Source: Edolisoma coerulescens (Eukaryota; Chordata; Aves; Passeriformes; Campephagidae). From it: DNA of 64,000 nt. The translations under genes were made by a program, and so were the position numbers. The stretch spans positions 1-64,000 of the forward strand of contig VWZW01006950.1 of the NCBI GenBank assembly GCA_013397115.1. Direction: 5' to 3'. The first letter of the stretch is position 1, and the number at the start of each line of letters is the position of its first letter. This document shows, one piece after another, positions 24,311-36,232 of the stretch. The notes beneath the pieces were generated by a model. That model saw nothing but the letters and a program-made list of their open reading frames with translations. It searched no databases and had not been told where the DNA came from.

Positions 24311-25885
24311 CAGTCCTGAGGATTAACTGAGTAACTCAGTCTGTAACTACTGATCCTGCACGTATGAGGAGTCAGTCAGTTCCTCCTAAATTCATCATCT
24401 GCTAGTATGATTTTTTAATATAAGCCACATACAATATTTTAAATCTTTGTATTACGAGTTTATTTATATAATGAATGTATAGAGTAATTTTGAAGTAATA
24501 AAGATGTGATTTGATTTTTCCTTAACTATTTTTGTACTTCAGCTTCACTCACTCCTGCCTCTGCTCAACCTTCATTCACTCTCATGCTGACATTATTGGA
24601 AGAAAATTCATTTTCAGTAGCAAAAGAAAACATTTTTCCTCCATGCCCTTATAACCATACCACTGTTTTTGGTGGATTGAGCTATCTGATGTATTACTGT
24701 TCACAGTCAATCAGACATCTGTCACACAAGAATTCTCTTCAACCAGTGAATATTTGGATGCAAGCTTCAGTCAAAAACTGTTTCAGAAACAGAGAAGTCT
24801 GGTCAGAGCTACTGCATGCTCTGTTTTTTCCTGCATGCTCTAAAGAAGGGGTTTATGATGGTATTCAGCCACGACCTCGATAATGAAACAGACTCTCCAC
24901 AATAGGAGCACCACAAGTAACACTGCAGCAGGGACAGAGAAGAAAATGAAGACTCAGAATAATAACCAAAAATAAAAGACTGTTTTATCTGTCTCTAAAT
25001 TTCAAAGAATTTGAGAGCAGGCTTTGTGTGTGTACAACTTTGTAATATTTGGTCCTGTGTTCTTTCTAGCATGTCTGGTTTGAGTCTCCAAATAAACAAC
25101 TCAATATTTCACAGTAGCATTTACAGTCAGCACTCTCATTTCAGGCTCTCATTCAGAGTTAAACTCAATCAAGAGTTCAAGAATGCAGGGTCTTACTTTG
25201 TAATTGTTACAAAGATTCCATGTTTATTGACATACAGTTCATGCCAAGATGCTTCCAGTTATACCAAGCACCATCTCCTTTGTTTATGCATTTGTATGAC
25301 ACAGGCACAGGGTGTATGGCATTGCTCCAGAAGACCCTGTCCCTTGCCAGTATGCATGTAGGCTGAAGGCTGAGGGACTGGGAGAACGTGCAGATTTATA
25401 ACCATAATAAGATCTTTTTTCACAAGATAAATTTTGAACTTTAGGAGCTACTATATTCTTCTACATCCAGCTGCAGCTGTTACACCACTCAGAAGGAGCA
25501 CAGTAGAAGGCATACTGACCTAAAGCCCTATAAAACATTTCATTTCCATTTATACCACACACAACTGCAGAAAGATAAGCCAAATAGTGTAAGTGCACCT
25601 TACAGTCAAGCATTTTCTCTGCTGAATAAGGCCATAATTTTCACTGGATTGTTTCAACTCTGGAAGTTTGTGGCATTGTGTATGACATGGAGATTATTAG
25701 TTCAGCAGCCTTGCCACGGTGGAGGCAAAGTGGTGGATAGGCACCGAAGGCACTGCAGTCTAGTCCCTGCATTTTAGTTAAGAGCAAGTTCCCAGGTTCT
25801 CAATTGCTTCACACGTTTTCAGTTTATTGGTTGAAGTAGTTTCCACCCAGTTTTATGTATGATGCCATGTTTATGCATACCCTTT
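24311..25885. other. Unique non-coding sequence
   Basis: AT-rich, with no recognised gene, repeat body or RNA gene. Confidence 0.5.
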
Positions 25886-26180
25886 TGTTAAATATGTATG
25901 TTTCCAGAATGTTCTTTCTTCTTTGATGCTCTATTGGTTGTTTTCTGTGTTTCCCTCCTCTAAGTTATTCCCATTGGCTGTTCCCCTTCTCTCCCCCGCC
26001 CTTTTGCCCCCGTTTANGATCCATACAAAAGACCCCTCTCTCCTTTTTGCCTCTGCTGGCACCAGAGCACTACCTTTGTTTAGGGCTCGCTTCTCGAGGA
26101 GGAGACAGCTATTCCATGTGCTGCAGCAGCAGCCAGCGACATCTGCAGCGGGACGCTGTGGCTCTCAAGCAGCCCTAACA
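25886..26180 (+). mobile_element. Candidate solo LTR / promoter-like segment
   Basis: A roughly 295-bp segment is framed by TGTTA at its left edge and TAACA at its right edge, a perfect 5-bp inverted terminal pair of TG...CA type. Inside are two inverted CCAAT boxes (ATTGG at 25933-25937 and 25973-25977), a C-rich stretch, and a TATA-like CATACAAAAG at about 26022-26031. A GC- and CpG-richer right half with CAGCAGCAGC follows. This spacing matches an RNA polymerase II promoter and suggests an ERVL-type solo LTR. No target-site duplication, primer-binding site or second LTR was found, so a host promoter or lncRNA start remains possible. One base (26017) is undetermined. Confidence 0.35.
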
Positions 26181-29100
26181 GCATCAAAACAATATCCCGA
26201 TTTCTTGTTGGGGATGATCCAGCAATCTTGTTTGTCCTGGCAGTGCTTTGCATGCAAGTTGAAACTTAGCTATCCATCTCCTCACCTTCCTGTCTCAGCA
26301 GATTTAGTATCTGTAAAGAACAATAGCCTGTCAGCTGCTACAGTCTGACACTCTTTTCTGGAGAAATCAGACTTGAACCCATGAGCAGAATGCTTTTTCC
26401 CGTAGCCCTGCCTTTTATTTCTGCACTTAGTCTGGTGGCTACTTTTCCAGCATGCCTTTCCTTATTAAGAACCACTAATCATGCTTTTTCCATCCCAACA
26501 TTAGGAGGACTGTTTCACCTATGTATACCCCAGCTTCTCCCCAGTATAAGACTAACAAGGAATTATGTTCGTGATGAATAGACAGACAGAGACATATTGT
26601 CAGGTAACACATACACTCTGCATAGAGGTTAAAAAACCCCAAACAACAACAGTAAAGGGAGAAAATACTCATGATTTTTTGCATTTCTATGAAACAAGAG
26701 AAAGGGGGAAAATTAACGTTTGTCCTGTGTATGGTGCTGAGAAAAGCACTACTGTTCCATACCCTGGGAGTGGAAGACTACAAAGGAAGTAACAATGGAC
26801 TCTAAAGTGCAGCCACAGCAATGAAGCTTAAATCTTAAGGAAAACTTTCTTCTAAGAAAAACAGTGAAGATATAGCATGGCTAGGTTACAGAATTCAAGG
26901 GTGAAATCTCCATGTTTGGAGGATTTAAAGAATAGGCTATGAAAATTTCTGTTAGAAATGGCAAATGCTCTGTCTTAAGGAAGAAGATGATATTAACCCA
27001 GGAAAAGGAGAAGGCTGAAACAGCCTCCAAGGGTCTTTTTGCAGGATCATTTTCAGATTCTTTTTCTACCAGCAGAGATGACACACAACCCGGAAAAAAC
27101 GGCTTATTAAAGCAGATTAAAAGAAGTTGACCTTCGAAGTTTGTGAAAGAGATTGGAAACTCCACAGGGTCATTGTCTTAGGATGTACCACAAAGAGGAG
27201 AGTTCTCATTTACCTAAGTCACAATTTAATATATAAAGGGTCTGAGCAAGTGTTTGTTGTGGGAAGCTGTTTTTAGAAAAAATTAAAATATGGTATGTCA
27301 GCAATAGTCATGAGAGTGCTGATGGCACATCCCCACACTAGCACTTGGGGTGGCCTTTCATTGCTTATGAAAATCTGCCCTCAACTAATTGTCTAGGTCC
27401 CCTCTAGAGTCAGTGGGAGACACAGATGGCTCTTGAGGTGATAGAGCCCATCATTCTTAGAAATGTCAGCCTTCAATGCCTATTTCTCTGTTAACTGGAG
27501 GGTGAACCTACACAACCACTGAACACTAAAGCTGGAATGATGTAAAACAAATTTCACCCATAAGGTCTTTACATTGATGTGTTTCCTGAAAAATAAGGTA
27601 TAGCTTAACTGCAAGGAGGAATTTATACTTCTCCTTAACTGCATGAATCAAAATAAATTCCCCATGGTCTCCATATATCAGAGCTCCATATATCAGTCAG
27701 CCACCTGCAAAACACCAGATTTTACTGAAGTAATTAATATAGTCCCATCCACATTGGAGTTCTATTATTCAAAATATAAAAAAATTACAGAGGCCAATAA
27801 GATCTCACAGTTTTTACAAAGCAGAACTAATGCACAGAGATATTAAAGATCAGATTTTTCAAATTCATGAGGTTGATATAGATAACACATTCTTTGAAAG
27901 ATTTGTTATTTATATTACCTGATAGTACAGTTAATAAAGTTGAGAAGGGATGCAGGATGTTGTAATTTGCAGGAAGAACTTAAGGTGGCTAAAAATGAGC
28001 AAAAGCTAAATTTTAGGACTATAGAACATCCATAGTAAAAAAACCCAACCAAAGTAAAGCAAACCTAAATCTTGAAACAATTTAATGAGGTTTTCTTATT
28101 AAACAAATCATCCGAAGGGAAGAGTTGTGTAATGATTCTGACTTACAAACACATGAAAACTAACTTAAGTTTTCCATGCTGTTGAGAAATGCTCTGTGAT
28201 AGTGAACTTCAGCACCTTGGGTTCCCACTTTCTGTACTAATGAGTTAAATAAGATTGTAGCTATAGCCGGTGCCTGTAAGCTACCAACAGTAAGCTGTCA
28301 GTGAATTCTCCCACCACTGCTCACAGTCCTGTCTCACAAATGCACCTGCTAATGACTTATTGGATTGAATCAGCTGAGTCTGAAGAGATGGTTACCTCAG
28401 AAAGAGTCGAGCAGGTATTCAGCTGAAGTTAGTACCACCACGTTGATAGGCCAGAATGTGTTTGTCTAAAAGTACAATTGAAATGATCTTACACACAGCT
28501 TGCCATTTTGTAGAATCTGGATGAGAAAGATGTCATACATTATATCTTCTTCTCAAGACAGATGTGCTGCAATAATGATTAAAACCCATCTGGAGTTAAA
28601 AGCTTACTAGTACTACACCTTTCTAAAAACTCTACTGCAACACTGTGTGTATGTCCTAGGCAATGCCTCCAAAGTAACAAGCACTGATGGCTCTAGGATT
28701 GTCTAGTGATTTCCTGACCCTGAAGATGCAGGTATCTCGATAGGGAGAGCAGTGCACTGGAGACTGTGGGCATATGGCCAGAGCAGAGGAAGCTTCCCAG
28801 TGTTTCCAAGCCAGCTAGACTGAACTGACATTTCCAGAGCCAGGCCACAACACAGCCTTTCATTTTCTCTATGAGCTATTTTGTTCAGAAAGCAGTTTCC
28901 TTGCTGCACTGTTTGAGGCCAGCCATAGGACAGAAGTGGCAGAATGTCCTGTCTGTAGGGGAGGACAGGCTCCTTCCTGACCTGCCCACCCACCCAGGCC
29001 AGCACACTGAGAGCAGCTGGAAAGAGCAAGGCATATGCGCTAGGCCCCTGTCAGGAGTTCAAGAGAGGTTCACGCGGTATAATGCAGAAACAGAACGGAT

Positions 29101-31859
29101 TTTATGTGATTCATGCCTTTATTTCCTTCATGGCGAGGCAAAGTCTTAATAGAATGTAGACTGATTCCCTTCCAGGAGCCAGTGTTTCTTAAGGCTTGCT
29201 GATGAGAGCAAGTTTCTGTTGCTTTGGAAGAAATCAGTAAAAAAGATGACAAGATGACACAAAACTTATCTCAGCATTTCATGTGGCTTTATTTTCCATG
29301 GGAGAACTGTTTTACTCAAACATTCAGAAATGAAAAAAAATTGTCTTTCTGGTAGTGTTCTTTTCTTTTCTCTCTTTTCTTNCTTTTCTTTTCTTTTTTC
29401 TCAAGAGAGCTGTACTGTAGACAGAAACCAGCTAGCAAAGGGCAGAAACAGCAATCAGGAATGACTACATCATACAAAAATGTCAGTGGCATAACATGAT
29501 TTAGCTGTGATGCCACAAATTATAGGTTAATGTAGAGGCAGAAAAAAATCAGAAGCAGAAAACACACTGTACCCTTTATATTCAAATCCCCTGAATTTTT
29601 CCAAATTCCTCAGACCAAGTCCAGGCATTTACAGAAACTAGCTTTTTGCACTTCATCCCCTGAGAAATGGGTCTAGAGTAGAAAAGCTGACTGGAGAACT
29701 CACAACTAAACAAATACTCATCCTGAAAGTTCAGATAGGTTATATTTACTGACATCCAAAGAGCAGATTCCTATACCAAATGTGCTGGTGTAAAGAGGTT
29801 GGAAGTTGTGTGTAAGAACAGAAAGTTTCAAAGGACATACAGAACACTAGGGTTCAAAGGGCTGAAACAACATGACCTCTAAAATTCTGCTCCAACCAAA
29901 AAGAACCATGTATGCAAAGACCTGGAGGAGGAAAAGGGAGACATGGAAGCTTGCTCTCAGTGTTTTATTACCTGTCTTTTTTTAATGATGGACTATCAGC
30001 ATGTGCTTGAGCTGAGACCCACCTGAGTGCCAAGGACAGTACCAGAAACATGGGTTGTGCTGCCCCTGCATGCACTTACTAAGGCCTAGGAAGACCCTGG
30101 AGACTCTGGAGGGTCTCTGCCTTTGCTCCATAGCAAGCTTATGTAATATAGGGCAAAAGTGTTTTGAATTCATGAGAAGAGACACCCAGAGACACCTTGC
30201 CTAGTTTGTTGTACATGATGCACAAAGTTTCTGTTCTGAGAAAAAAAATCATGAAGGTTTTATCCTTTGGTTTTTGTCCACCTAAGAAGGAGAACTAAAC
30301 AGTCAAAGATTTGCTTTAAAAGTAATCCAAACCAGCTGACAACGAAACTGGAAAACTAGTGAATCCATTTCAGCTGCGACTTTGCTTTAACTCTCCTGGT
30401 AGATTTGTTTTATGGTTTTTCTGTGAGCAACGCGAGAACATGCCTGGCCACCTCACAGCCTGTGGTGGGGTACTGAGTTGGGAGCCTGCAGTGCACTTCC
30501 ATAGTCAGAGTCAAGAAAGACAAGCAGATGCTTTCTTGGGCTTCCTCTGTTTCAGTTTACGATTGTGTCTGGCTTCATCCTAGACTATGGCAGAAGTTTT
30601 GCTGGTTCAGATAAATGGCAATCTTTGCCTTTAAACCCTGCTACTGCCCATCCAAACCAGTTTACTACTGCTTGAGGGAGACAAGAGTCAATTGTTTTTA
30701 AACATTTTCCCAGGGCCCTGCACTGGCATGTTGCAAAGCATTTATGTTAAAGGAATAGATGATTCCTCACAACACTATTAAATAGTAGTATTGCAATCTT
30801 TTGTGTACAGACGGGAGGGTGAGGTGTAGCAGAAACATCACCTCTAGAGCCTACACATTGGGTACTAGGAAAGGCTTAGAGATCTTTTTCTGAGTGTAGT
30901 CAGGTACTACTGCTGCAAGTACCTTCGTCCTATATAGCCTTTCATGTGAGCAATGGCAGACACCGATATGTTGCCTCCTTCAGCTTCTCCATGTCTTACT
31001 GAAACCACTAAGTACAAAGTCATGTACTTGCCAGAAAACTCTTCAAACTCAAGGGCTTACAGCTCTCAGGTAAAGGACAAATCTTGGACAGTTCTGGTCC
31101 CTGGCAGATATTTGCCTGTTTGTCTGAACTGTTTTGTGATGGAAACAATTTGGAAAATGCAATTCTGGAATTCCCCAGAAAATGGAGAAAACAGTTCCCG
31201 CTCAACTTCAGAGTACACAGAATGACTAGTAAAATACTTTGCAATCCCTCACAGTCTTCATAAAAAAAACGTACATGACGTGTCCCTCAACAACAGGTAA
31301 GGGAGATAAAATGGAAAGATACTCAGGTTACACAGCCAGACACTACAGGGATATAACTTCATAGATAAGCTACTAAAATTTCTAGGGCAATGCATGTGTC
31401 TTCATTCTGTCATGCTCTTCTTTCACTCCAGTGTTTTGTCAACTGAGTCTTTTTTTCCTCTTGAATAACCTTATTGAAAATAAAATGCATGAAATCTAGG
31501 TGCAGCCTTGTCTTCAGCTAAAAAAAACGCTTTGAGGTGGTCACAGAATCACATCTTATTAAGAACTGCATGAATGATCAAGACCAAAAAAACTTGGCCA
31601 GCCCAACAAACCCTGCCAAGCAAGGGTGATGCCACCAGCCAGGAAACATGTAGTGGCCCATCAGGTTGCTATGGNTCCAAAACCACCACTAGAACTGCAT
31701 GACACTGTGAACCCCTCTAGTGATATATTAACTTGTCTCAGTCAGCAAATCCTTCAGTTATTCCTAAGAGGTTCAGAGATGATTGTAACCGGGCCCTTTC
31801 GTCGGCAGTGGGATGTGAGATAGATAAATGGCCTAATTCTCGCTTGTGCCAAAGTGCTT
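26181..31859. other. Unique non-coding sequence
   Basis: No gene recognised. It holds the TTTTC repeat at 29359-29402 and many short chance frames. A 42-nt splice-bounded open segment at 31255-31296 (plus) has a good acceptor and a CAG/GTAAGG donor but is too short to support a call. Confidence 0.5.
29359..29402. repeat. (TTTTC)n-like simple repeat
   Basis: Imperfect TTTTC/TCTTT repeats with an undetermined base at 29382. The pyrimidine strand is the plus strand. Confidence 0.85.
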
Positions 31860-32110
31860 AGGCTGATATAGCCTCTAATATAAGTGTGATGATAAAGTTC
31901 CTTATAATGGTACAACACTGTTCTCTTCTAATACAGAAATGAGCTTTACTGATACAGCTGCATTCACACGGCCAGTCTAAACTTGGAAGTTTTACTGGCA
32001 GAGAGACACTGGTTAAAGTGTGGAGAAAAAACACCACACACCTCTCTGACAACTGTCCCGGCAGACACTCCAGAGTCCCTAGATAGACAAAACAAGTTTC
32101 TACAGGATAA
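31860..32110. repeat. Possible ancient amniote repeat
   Basis: Segments such as CTGATACAGCTGCATTCACAC, the ACACCACACACCTCTCTGAC region and CTGATATAGCC resemble motifs in very old amniote interspersed repeats built of 'gtgtagacgcagttatac'-like units. No complete element, inverted termini or target duplication can be defined. The call rests on remembered texture rather than alignment. Confidence 0.22.
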
Positions 32111-33499
32111 CTGCAGCTGCATGTGTATGCCCTGCCTGCATGAGAAGCAAGGTAGTTCGAATCATCTTAGCTCCCTTTCACTGAGGTTGACCCAAGGTGT
32201 AAAGCCATGGTCATAACAGCCTAAAAGTGAGTAAAGGCATTGAATTCCAGGAACTGGTAAGGGCAGTAATAGCAAACCAACTCATTTGCCAGTGTACATA
32301 TCTTTTCCCTGAGGAAGGAAGTGCACCACTATAACTACTATAAATAAGGCCTGAAGGGCCTGGGTTATATCTATTCAACTATAACAGGAAAGTCAAAATA
32401 GTCCAGAAGTTGCGCTAATCTGAGGCCACTTTCTGAGTAAAGAGGACTGCATTAAGAGATGCAGTCAGAGATGCTTTAGCACAACGTATCAAAACGTTGT
32501 TAAGCAGTTCACTAAATATACTAAGCCATGGGGATTTATTAGGTGGTAGAAATAGCACTGTTGTATGAGAGAATAAAATTTCAGACTCAGGCAATGTCAG
32601 GGAAGCTGTACTCAAACAGCAAAGGGGGTTCTGAAGAATGGCAAATTTGGATATCTCATTTGTGATTCAGAAGCTGGGTAGGCTGCAAAATCTTCCCTAC
32701 TGCCTAATCTACAATACACTGCCATATACAATTTTCCTCCCATTGTTTTAAGGGACCAAAATTAGTGCAGAGAGTGACTGTGGAAAATATGTATGGAAAT
32801 AAAGAAACTTGGCTGAGCACGGCTTTTTCCTTTTTTTTTCTTCCCCTTTTTTTTTTTTAACTTGCGTGTTGTGCTTTCAGTGAAACAAAAATTAGAAACT
32901 GTTTACTTTAGATCTTGACCATCCTGCTAGACACTGTGTATTTCTGCAGCACCCTCTAGGTTATCCTCTAGGGATAACTTTTTCAGACCAAAGTTCGGCA
33001 AATGAGATGTCCAGTATGAAAGAGTCAAAAACTTTATGGTGGTGCTTCATTTAGTATTTCACTGATGCTTTTTTATCACTAGAAGTTGAGCCAGTAAAGA
33101 TGGCAAGCTTTCAGCATGAGGTTATGTCTTCCATCCAGGTCTCCCCTGTGCTCTTACTGCATGCTTTCCACAGCACGTCCCAAACACATCACTTTCCTTC
33201 TTCCCAACTCTTTGCCTTCACTGCCACAACAGTCTAAAATGTTTCTTTCTCCTGGCAGCACTCATCACTACTACTATAATATCCCTAGAGGGCCATGAGT
33301 GCACCAGGAGGCCTTAATTAGCCAGAATGAGGCTTCGTCCACTTCCCAACAAATATCTTCTTCCTTTCCATTCCACCTTTTCAGCTCCTAGCTATGGCAG
33401 TCCAAGAATGGCTTGTAATACACTTGTAATCCTCTACAGTTCACAAGAAAGCATCTGGATGATGCTCTTAGTGATATGGTTTAGTTTTAAGTTGTCCTG
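32111..33499. other. Unique non-coding sequence
   Basis: No gene or RNA recognised. It contains a long pyrimidine run at 32824-32858. A GTTCGAATC string at 32155-32163 looks like a tRNA B box, but no cloverleaf can be folded around it. Confidence 0.5.
32824..32858. repeat. Polypyrimidine (T/C) tract
   Basis: About 35 bases of T with scattered C. It is low-complexity sequence with no adjacent retroposon body. Confidence 0.85.
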
Positions 33500-33570
33500 T
33501 GAGGATCAGGGAGTTGGACTCAGTGATCCTTAAAGGTCCCTTCCAACCTGAGATCTTCTATGACTCTATG
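33500..33570 (+). mobile_element. CR1 LINE, short 3' tail
   Basis: Plus-strand CR1 3' terminus: GTTGGACTCAGTGATCC, then AAAGGTCCCTTCCAACC, closing with TTCTATGACTCTATGA tail repeats at about 33556-33571. About 70 bp survive. It is the only young-looking CR1 in the window on the plus strand. Confidence 0.85.
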
Positions 33571-35405
33571 AAATACAGGAGCCTAGGAGTTATGCACTAC
33601 CTTACAAAAACCACATAGGCTAAAAGGCTTTGTGTGCAGTCTCTTGTCAGTGCTTCAAGTGTGGACTGGGAAAAGTAAAAGAGGAAATTAACCATTGCAC
33701 AATCAATCAAAAGGCACCAGACAAGCTTTCAGGGCAAATACAAGTCAGTGTGACAGATCTGTGCACACAAACCAGTGGAGACACAGAGTGGTTTGTGAAG
33801 TGTTTCACTGCCCACAGCCCAAGCTCCCAAAGGCAAGCTTCACTCGGGAAGACCTGTTTGACCAAGGACACAGGGGCTGACCTTGTTTCAACACAGATTT
33901 CTGTGAAACTATCTGTAGCAGAGGAAAAACATGCAAGACAGAAGCCCAGAAGGAGAATGCAAAGTCAACATGTGGGTTAATTGGAGGGTGGAGTGGGTGA
34001 GTTATGAAGTCCCAGTATGCTGAAGTCTGCACTTAACTGCTCAACAAACACAGCAGTGCAGTGCTTTTGAATTCTCATTTGCCAGTAAGTGTGACAACCA
34101 GGATGCCATAGATCAGAAGGGAGGCTGAATATATATTCTTTTCCTTATATGTAGCTGATGGCTGTCTTGAAAATTACGAGAAATGTGGCTCTTTCCTTTA
34201 ACAGCAAAAATGAAAATGGGCTTTTTGTCAGCAGAGGTATACTAGAACCCCCATTAATCGCACTTTCTTGCCACTAAAAAGCAGAGTTCAAACATCCTCC
34301 AACCTTTACTGATAGCTAATAACTTGGCTCTCTCAGAGCTAAGAATAAAAAAAGTAGAATTCTTACTGGAAAAATCAATGTGGCTCTTCCTCTTAATTGT
34401 ATCTTCTATATAGTGCATATATTGAATGCAAAGATTTGCACACTATTTTGACAGCACTCCACAAAGTAAAAAGCAGTAGATACTGCAACTGCAATATCTA
34501 CTGCTGGATGAGAAGAGGAGACTCTATTTCTTGTGTACTGCAGCTTCCTAGAGCGTCTCCACTGCTACTTATGTGCCTGCTCAGTTGCTGAACCTTAGAC
34601 ATCCATACTATTTGCAAAACTGATCCAGTGACATAAAAATCCTCCAATCCCACAGTTAAATTCTTCCTAATTAATTTTGCATTTACTTTCTCTAACACAA
34701 AATCATGTCAGTTAACCTGAAAAATGTACATGTGTTCCAAGTATGTAGGAAGACAAATTCTACCAGTAATTATTTGTAATTCATATGGGATGTTTAGCTT
34801 TGCAGCAGTAACACAGCCCTCTTAATGCATACATAATTGTTAAAAAAGTACTCACATCAAAGGATAGTGATAGTGATAGATGAGAACAGGAACAAATGTA
34901 AATGCTGGCAACTACTTGCATAAAAATCAAGTGACTGAAGGTTTATAGGAAACAACCTCATCATCAAAGTGATGGGAAGGTAGACTGATCAAAGCAAAAT
35001 CATTACAGCCTGGGAAATCTGAACTTTTCAAAAATTATTCTTCAAGCCTTACTGCCAATTAAGTAAAGGCAGTTTTTTGATAGTGTCATGCATGATTTCT
35101 AATGTGTGCCATGACTCATGGGGTAAACATTGATTTATAACTCTGGCTTCAATTTTGTTAGCCCTTCACGTAGGAAGAGGTCTGACAATCACCAGTGGGA
35201 CAATGTCTTTCAACTAGGAATGGCCCAAAATAAAGGGCTATATGCCCAGAATATCAAATCCACTGATCTGTGTTCATGGTGGCTTTTCATTCCTGTCAGA
35301 TGGGAATAAAGAGCCTTTGCTGAACAGTACTAATAACTGTTCAAACAAAAAACTGAATCCTGTCTGCACCTACACACATTCACTATGCTCTCTCCTAGGC
35401 ATCAA
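33571..35405. other. Unique non-coding sequence
   Basis: Nothing recognised. The 116-codon frame at 33630-33980 has no domain and is overlapped by other frames. Confidence 0.5.
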
Positions 35406-36232
35406 ATCATACAATCACATAATTACAGAATGGTTTGGATTGGAAGAAATCTCAGAGATCATCTAGTTCCAAGCCCACTGCCATGGGAGCCTCAGGTTGC
35501 TCAAAGCTCTATCCAACCTGGCCTTGAACACTTCCAGGGATGGGGCATCCACAACTTCTTTGGGCAGCCTGTTCCAGTGCCTCATCACTGTCAGTAAAGA
35601 ATTTCTTCCGAGTAATTAACCTAAACCTGGCTTCTCTCAGCTTAAGGTCATTCCACCTTGTCTTATCACTACATGTCTTTCTAAGAACTCCCTCTTTGAC
35701 TTTATTGTAGGCTTCCTTCGGGTACTGGAACGTGCTGTAAGGCCTCCCCAGAGCCTTGTCTTCTCCAGGCTGAACAACTCCAGTTCTCTTGGCCTATCCT
35801 CAAGGAGAGGTGCTCCAGCCCTCTGATCATCTTCTTGGCTTCCTCTGGACCCGCTACAACAGGTCCACATTCTTTCTGCTTTGGGGACCCCAAAGCTGGA
35901 TGCAGTGCTCCAGGTGGGTCTCACCAGCATGGAGCAGAGGAGCAGAATCCCCTCCCACAAATGCTGCCCACGGTGCTCTGGATGCCCAGTGTGCGGTTGG
36001 CTTTCTGGGCTGTGAGTGCACGGGGCCGGGTCATCTCAAGCTTCTTATCCCCAAAGTCCTTCTTGGCAGGGTTGTTCTCAATCCATTCCCCATGCAACAT
36101 GTAATTGTCTTTGGGATTGCCCTGATCCAGGTCCAGAACCTGGCACTTGGCTGTATTGAACTTCAGGTGGTTTGCACCAGGCCGTGTTACATGGTTTGCA
36201 GGAGCCCATGTCTCAAGTCTGTCTAGGTCTAA
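35406..36232 (-). mobile_element. CR1 LINE, 3' portion (about 0.83 kb)
   Basis: The 3' end is at the left: ATCATACAATCACATAATTACAG, then GGTTTGGATTGGAAG and CATCTAGTTCCAAGCCC. Rightward it shows GGGCAGCCTGTTCCAGTGCC, CTTCTCCAGGCTGAACAAC and further CR1 3'-region sequence to about 36232, where similarity stops. It reads on the minus strand and is 5' truncated, downstream of the reverse-transcriptase catalytic motifs. The frames of 60-145 codons inside it are shadows of this element. Confidence 0.9.

Noticed and set aside
25923..26348. Plus frame of 141 codons
   Set aside because: It crosses the promoter-like/LTR candidate and an undetermined base; better explained by the GC-rich segment than by a gene.
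31255..31296. Plus-strand 42-nt segment between CCTCACAG and CAG/GTAAGG
   Set aside because: Contains an A8 run, is open in two frames and is short; expected by chance in this length of DNA.
31538..31640. CACAGAATCACATC string suggesting a CR1 tail
   Set aside because: The adjoining GGTTGGAA/TTCCAACC block that marks the CR1 3' end is absent.
32155..32163. GTTCGAATC resembling a tRNA B box
   Set aside because: No A box at the right distance and no acceptor, D or anticodon stem can be folded, so no tRNA is called.
35637..36226. Several frames of 60-145 codons on both strands
   Set aside because: They lie entirely inside the CR1 copy and are its shadows.
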